Shown: positions 61,682 through 64,000 of the stretch, one piece after another | How positions within the stretch are numbered: position 1 is the stretch's first letter | How the letters are laid out: each line of letters opens with the position of its first letter | Assembly (NCBI RefSeq): GCF_003688415.1 | Contig: NZ_REFJ01000002.1 | Span: 62,001-126,000 of the forward strand | Origin: Umboniibacter marinipuniceus | GTDB taxonomy: Bacteria > Pseudomonadota > Gammaproteobacteria > Pseudomonadales > DSM-25080 | Direction of reading: 5' to 3' | DNA length: 64,000 bases | Notes under the pieces: model-generated | What the model was told of the DNA's origin: nothing | The model's input: only the letters and a program-made list of their open reading frames with translations | The model's database searches: none | Program-made: the position numbers and the translations under genes

Positions 61682-62677
61682 TTATGGTTGGATATCGAGC
61701 CGATTTTTATCGCGATCATGCCAAAGGGCAAGACTTTCCTCGTGGGCGCTTTGGTAATCGGTATGGTGGTAGGCCATCAGCACAGCGGTCATCGTCTCGA
61801 TAATGGCGATTTCTCCGCTCGTTGTATGGTCGTGGCTACTCGTCCCTTGGCGCCAAAGCGCTTTCAGCGCATTAACCGATGGTTGATAAGGCGGAACTTT
61901 CGTCGCAAATTTTCGGCGCAAAGTCAGGTCATAACCCATAGCCGCATGAGTCATAAACAAAGCAGTGTTCGCATTTGGTCGAATCTCGGCTTCGCCGCCG
62001 GCTCCTTTAAATACCAAACTTCTGTCACGGCCAAGGCGTATTGCGGCGTGTTGGTGGAGCGGCGCGTATCGGGGGTGAAAGACGGACATAATCTGCAAGC
62101 GCGCTGGGACCGGTGAACAGAGTCGAAGGACGCTATTTAACGGCGATCTCAGGCCGAGTTCGAAGCGCAGGGAGATTAGCTCCTCAAGCTTAGGAGCCCA
62201 GTTTCGCAGCGCTAAGTAGGCTGGGGAATTCAGCTTAGGTGTGGGGGTCTGAATTAGGTCTAGGTGTTCATAGACAGATTCAGTGTAATGTCTTCCTGGT
62301 GTATGGCCAGGACCGCCGTGAACGAGAATGCGATAGGACTGACTTAGTGCAAGCTGCGCTAAAACATACCAATTGCTTTCGTCACGCTTACCCGAATAAC
62401 TGGACCAACTAATGTCGGTCTGTATGTCAGGTTGAGGGTATGAAGGGCAATAAAATGTTTCTATCGCTTTAACAAAGCCAATAAGCTCTTCTTCACATTC
62501 TTCCTTCACTCGCATCAGCATTAGGAATGCGCCAATCTGAGTAGCTGATGCTTCATTACTTAGTATGGCGGTCATAGCTGTGAAAGCTTGCTGTTCAGTA
62601 AGGTCTCGGCGGCCCTTTTGGCCCTTGCCTATTTGACGAATAAATTCAGCAAACGGGTGTTCGGTTGCGACACTCAT
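61682..62677 (-). CDS. ybiB: YbiB-like glycosyl transferase/anthranilate phosphoribosyltransferase family protein
   Basis: A 331-residue protein of the TrpD2/YbiB family: an N-terminal helical domain (GQKGRRDLTEQQAFTAMTAILS) and a nucleoside-phosphorylase-type core (LAQLALSQSYRILVHGGPGH). It resembles anthranilate phosphoribosyltransferase but YbiB is reported to bind nucleic acids instead. The start is the ATG at 62677; it overlaps the tusE stop (ATGA), so it is coupled to the tus operon. The link to tRNA thiolation is contextual. Confidence 0.85.
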   Translation of the reverse strand: MSVATEHPFAEFIRQIGKGQKGRRDLTEQQAFTAMTAILSNEASATQIGAFLMLMRVKEECEEELIGFVKAIETFYCPSYPQPDIQTDISWSSYSGKRDESNWYVLAQLALSQSYRILVHGGPGHTPGRHYTESVYEHLDLIQTPTPKLNSPAYLALRNWAPKLEELISLRFELGLRSPLNSVLRLCSPVPARLQIMSVFHPRYAPLHQHAAIRLGRDRSLVFKGAGGEAEIRPNANTALFMTHAAMGYDLTLRRKFATKVPPYQPSVNALKALWRQGTSSHDHTTSGEIAIIETMTAVLMAYHHTDYQSAHEESLALWHDRDKNRLDIQP

Positions 62678-62994
62678 AGGCAATTTTCTGGTTTAGGTAG
62701 ACCAGCAATCTTACTAATGTATTTCGGGGGGCTACCGGGGAAAAGCTTAAGTAGTGCGATGCTAGAGGCAATCTCATCATGCCCTTCGCGCTTTAGAAAC
62801 TTAATGAACGCTCGCATGGATGGGGACGTTTCGAACTGTTGATGGAAGGCTCGCGCAGCCTCAATAGCAACTTCATGGTTTTTGCTCAGTTCGATATTTT
62901 CTTCCCGTGCCAGTTCTCGGGCAAGCTCTGGCGTCCACTGATTAAGGTCAGTCAAAAAACCTTCGGAATCCCGTGAAACATCGCTTAGGGCCAT
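62674..62994 (-). CDS. tusE: TusE/DsrC-family sulfur relay protein
   Basis: A 106-residue protein of the DsrC/TusE family. It passes sulfur from the TusBCD complex to MnmA for 2-thiouridine at tRNA wobble position 34. The essential penultimate cysteine is kept (PKPENCL, Cys105). The second conserved DsrC cysteine, ten residues before, is absent, as in TusE rather than dissimilatory DsrC. It overlaps tusB by 10 bases and ybiB by 4. Confidence 0.93.
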   Translation of the reverse strand: MALSDVSRDSEGFLTDLNQWTPELARELAREENIELSKNHEVAIEAARAFHQQFETSPSMRAFIKFLKREGHDEIASSIALLKLFPGSPPKYISKIAGLPKPENCL

Positions 62995-63236
62995 GTGATT
63001 ACTCGCTTGTGATCAGCACTTAGTTGGACTAACCCATTGGTATCAATGAGTTCGCAATGAGGACTGAGCATTCGCGCCTTACACGCACCTTCGTGAGCCA
63101 GTAATTGGCAGCCTGGAGTATAACCTGACGCTAGCAGCACCGCCTGACTCATTAATACAATCGTATCCTTCTCGCCAGCCGCCGCTTCGGCGAGTGAAGC
63201 ACTGGCACTGGAGTAAAGTAGATGAAGGCTAGACAT
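62985..63236 (-). CDS. tusB: Sulfurtransferase complex subunit TusB
   Basis: An 83-residue small subunit of the TusBCD complex, similar to DsrH. The typical start SLHLLYSS and the mid-protein IVLMSQAVLLASG are present. The start is the ATG at 63236, which overlaps the tusC stop (TAATG); an upstream GTG (63248) would add four residues. Part of the coupled tusD-tusC-tusB-tusE-ybiB operon. Confidence 0.88.
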   Translation of the reverse strand: MSSLHLLYSSASASLAEAAAGEKDTIVLMSQAVLLASGYTPGCQLLAHEGACKARMLSPHCELIDTNGLVQLSADHKRVITWP

Positions 63237-63568
63237 TAGAGTATCCACACATTTTTGAACTCATCCATAAGCGCTTTAAGCTCGCTCTTGGGCAATTCTT
63301 TTACAGGTACCACAGTTTGCTTGGGTAAAGATGAACTACAGACAAATATATCTTCGAGATCAAACAGTTCGAGAAGTTGCAATTTGGCAGCCGCGGATTT
63401 CGCAAAGCTAGGGCTCTGAACCGTATTCAGTGCCAGTGCACTGGGACCCAGCAGTAATAGGGCGGCATCGCGATCGAAGTTAAGCGCTGCAATTAAGAGG
63501 TCAATACGCTCCTGTGCTACGGGTGTAGCATAGGGATCTGAAGTGAAGCAGATAAGTAGATCTCGCAT
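63236..63568 (-). CDS. tusC: Sulfurtransferase complex subunit TusC
   Basis: A 110-residue subunit (DsrF-like) of the hexameric TusBCD sulfur-relay complex. Family features: LLICFTSDPYATPVAQERIDLL at the start (split motif: small hydrophobic strand then helix with ALNFDRDAALLLLG). It overlaps the tusD stop codon by one base (TAATG). Confidence 0.9.
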   Translation of the reverse strand: MRDLLICFTSDPYATPVAQERIDLLIAALNFDRDAALLLLGPSALALNTVQSPSFAKSAAAKLQLLELFDLEDIFVCSSSLPKQTVVPVKELPKSELKALMDEFKNVWIL

Positions 63569-63954
63569 TAAAATCTCACCACTCGGTCAGCGCTAAGTTC
63601 AGCCTCGATTAATGCGCCAAGCCCGACAATATTGAAGCCCGACGCAACGGTAGCGTCTGGGAGGTCGTGGCGTTTGGCTTCGGACTTGTTGAGTATTCCT
63701 CTACGGGTAGCCGAGGCAATGCAGACGTTAAGATCTGTACCGCCAAGGGCAGCAATGTCGCGCCAAAGTGTTGCAGCGTCATGTTCATCGCGAGGGGAGA
63801 CTGAAGTTTTAAGCGCCGTTGAAGTGCCTTCACCCCAAAAGAACACACTTTCTAAGGTATGACCCGAATCCAATACAGCTTGAGCAAACGAGAGTGCATT
63901 ATGGTGCATCTCACTCAATTGAGGTGCGCAGCTTATAAGGAGAGAGAATTTCAT
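63568..63954 (-). CDS. tusD: Sulfurtransferase complex subunit TusD
   Basis: A 128-residue DsrE-like subunit. It carries the active cysteine of the complex, Cys78 (LNVCIASATRRG), at the same position as in E. coli TusD. It accepts persulfide from TusA and passes it to TusE. First gene of the operon; the promoter should lie near or beyond the right end of the window. Confidence 0.93.
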   Translation of the reverse strand: MKFSLLISCAPQLSEMHHNALSFAQAVLDSGHTLESVFFWGEGTSTALKTSVSPRDEHDAATLWRDIAALGGTDLNVCIASATRRGILNKSEAKRHDLPDATVASGFNIVGLGALIEAELSADRVVRF

Positions 63955-63960
63955 GGCTTG

Positions 63961-63982
63961 AAAAAAGGCGGCTTGCGCCGCC
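63961..63982 (-). terminator. Terminator of a minus-strand gene beyond the window
   Basis: GGCGGC-TTGC-GCCGCC with six A on the left side; read on the minus strand, a GC-rich stem followed by six T. It lies just upstream of tusD and so should end a transcript coming from the right. Confidence 0.85.
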
Positions 63983-64000
63983 TAATTCTGTTTAGTCGTC

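Noticed and set aside
61676-62116. 146-codon plus-strand frame
   Set aside because: It lies antisense to ybiB, whose protein family is recognisable; no promoter or ribosome site.

Overview
The window is a compact bacterial chromosome segment: about 63 protein genes, two tRNA genes, short intergenic gaps, and no phage, insertion sequence, CRISPR array or rRNA. Gene content and order point to a moderate-GC gammaproteobacterium, probably marine and related to Pseudomonadales/Cellvibrionales/Oceanospirillales. The strongest evidence is the block tig-clpP-clpX-lon-hupB-ppiD, mltD-gloB, methyltransferase-rnhA-dnaQ, nhaB, fimL-nudC, sohB and DUF934-cysI. From memory this matches the PA1800-PA1840 neighbourhood of Pseudomonas aeruginosa, but with lower GC and different insertions. 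A neurotransmitter-type sodium symporter, NhaB and a second cation/proton antiporter fit a sodium-rich habitat.

Layout. 1-9.2 kb: dimethylargininase, a small orphan protein, a sodium symporter and a CWC protein (one probable transcript); a LuxR-type regulator beside a class II DAHP synthase; an HDAC-like deacetylase; a periplasmic glutathione peroxidase; a hexapeptide acyltransferase; PepQ. 9.4-15 kb: a glyoxalase II-like hydrolase followed by a beta-propeller/amidohydrolase fusion, a GSGD-repeat secreted protein, DUF2750 and QueD. 15-17 kb: the least explained part, with an orphan membrane protein, a small LuxR-type HTH protein, and direct and inverted repeats. 17-26 kb: AvtA, a POT peptide transporter, an enoyl-CoA hydratase, a GlxA-type regulator, a FabY-like ketosynthase, and a PuuR-like regulator convergent with a PuuA-like glutamine synthetase.

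26-29.5 kb: the fadBA beta-oxidation operon, with a perfect palindrome upstream that matches the PsrA operator pattern. 29.6-29.9 kb: two identical tRNA-Leu(UAG) genes behind a strong promoter. 30-38.5 kb: the protein quality-control cluster. 38.9-47.5 kb: cell-wall lytic transglycosylase, glyoxalase II, RNase H, DNA polymerase III epsilon, NhaB, the FimL twitching/cAMP regulator and NudC. 47.5-57 kb: SDR, SohB, antiporter, sulfite reductase pair, MarR regulator, NfuA, a second (class I) DAHP synthase and MurI. 57-64 kb: a PAS histidine kinase with a FixJ-type response regulator, TPR and DUF2489 proteins, TrmA, and a translationally coupled tusDCBE-ybiB operon for tRNA 2-thiouridine sulfur relay.

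Most of the window is ordinary core genome; I did not find a clear undescribed multi-gene system. The best second-look items are the LuxR solo beside the class II DAHP synthase, the 15-17 kb regulatory island, a 13-bp tandem repeat array after ppiD, a 54-bp near-perfect palindrome between sohB and the antiporter gene, the PsrA-like site before fadB, and a 37-residue membrane peptide beside cysI. All calls rest on reading the sequence and on remembered family motifs; no database search was made.
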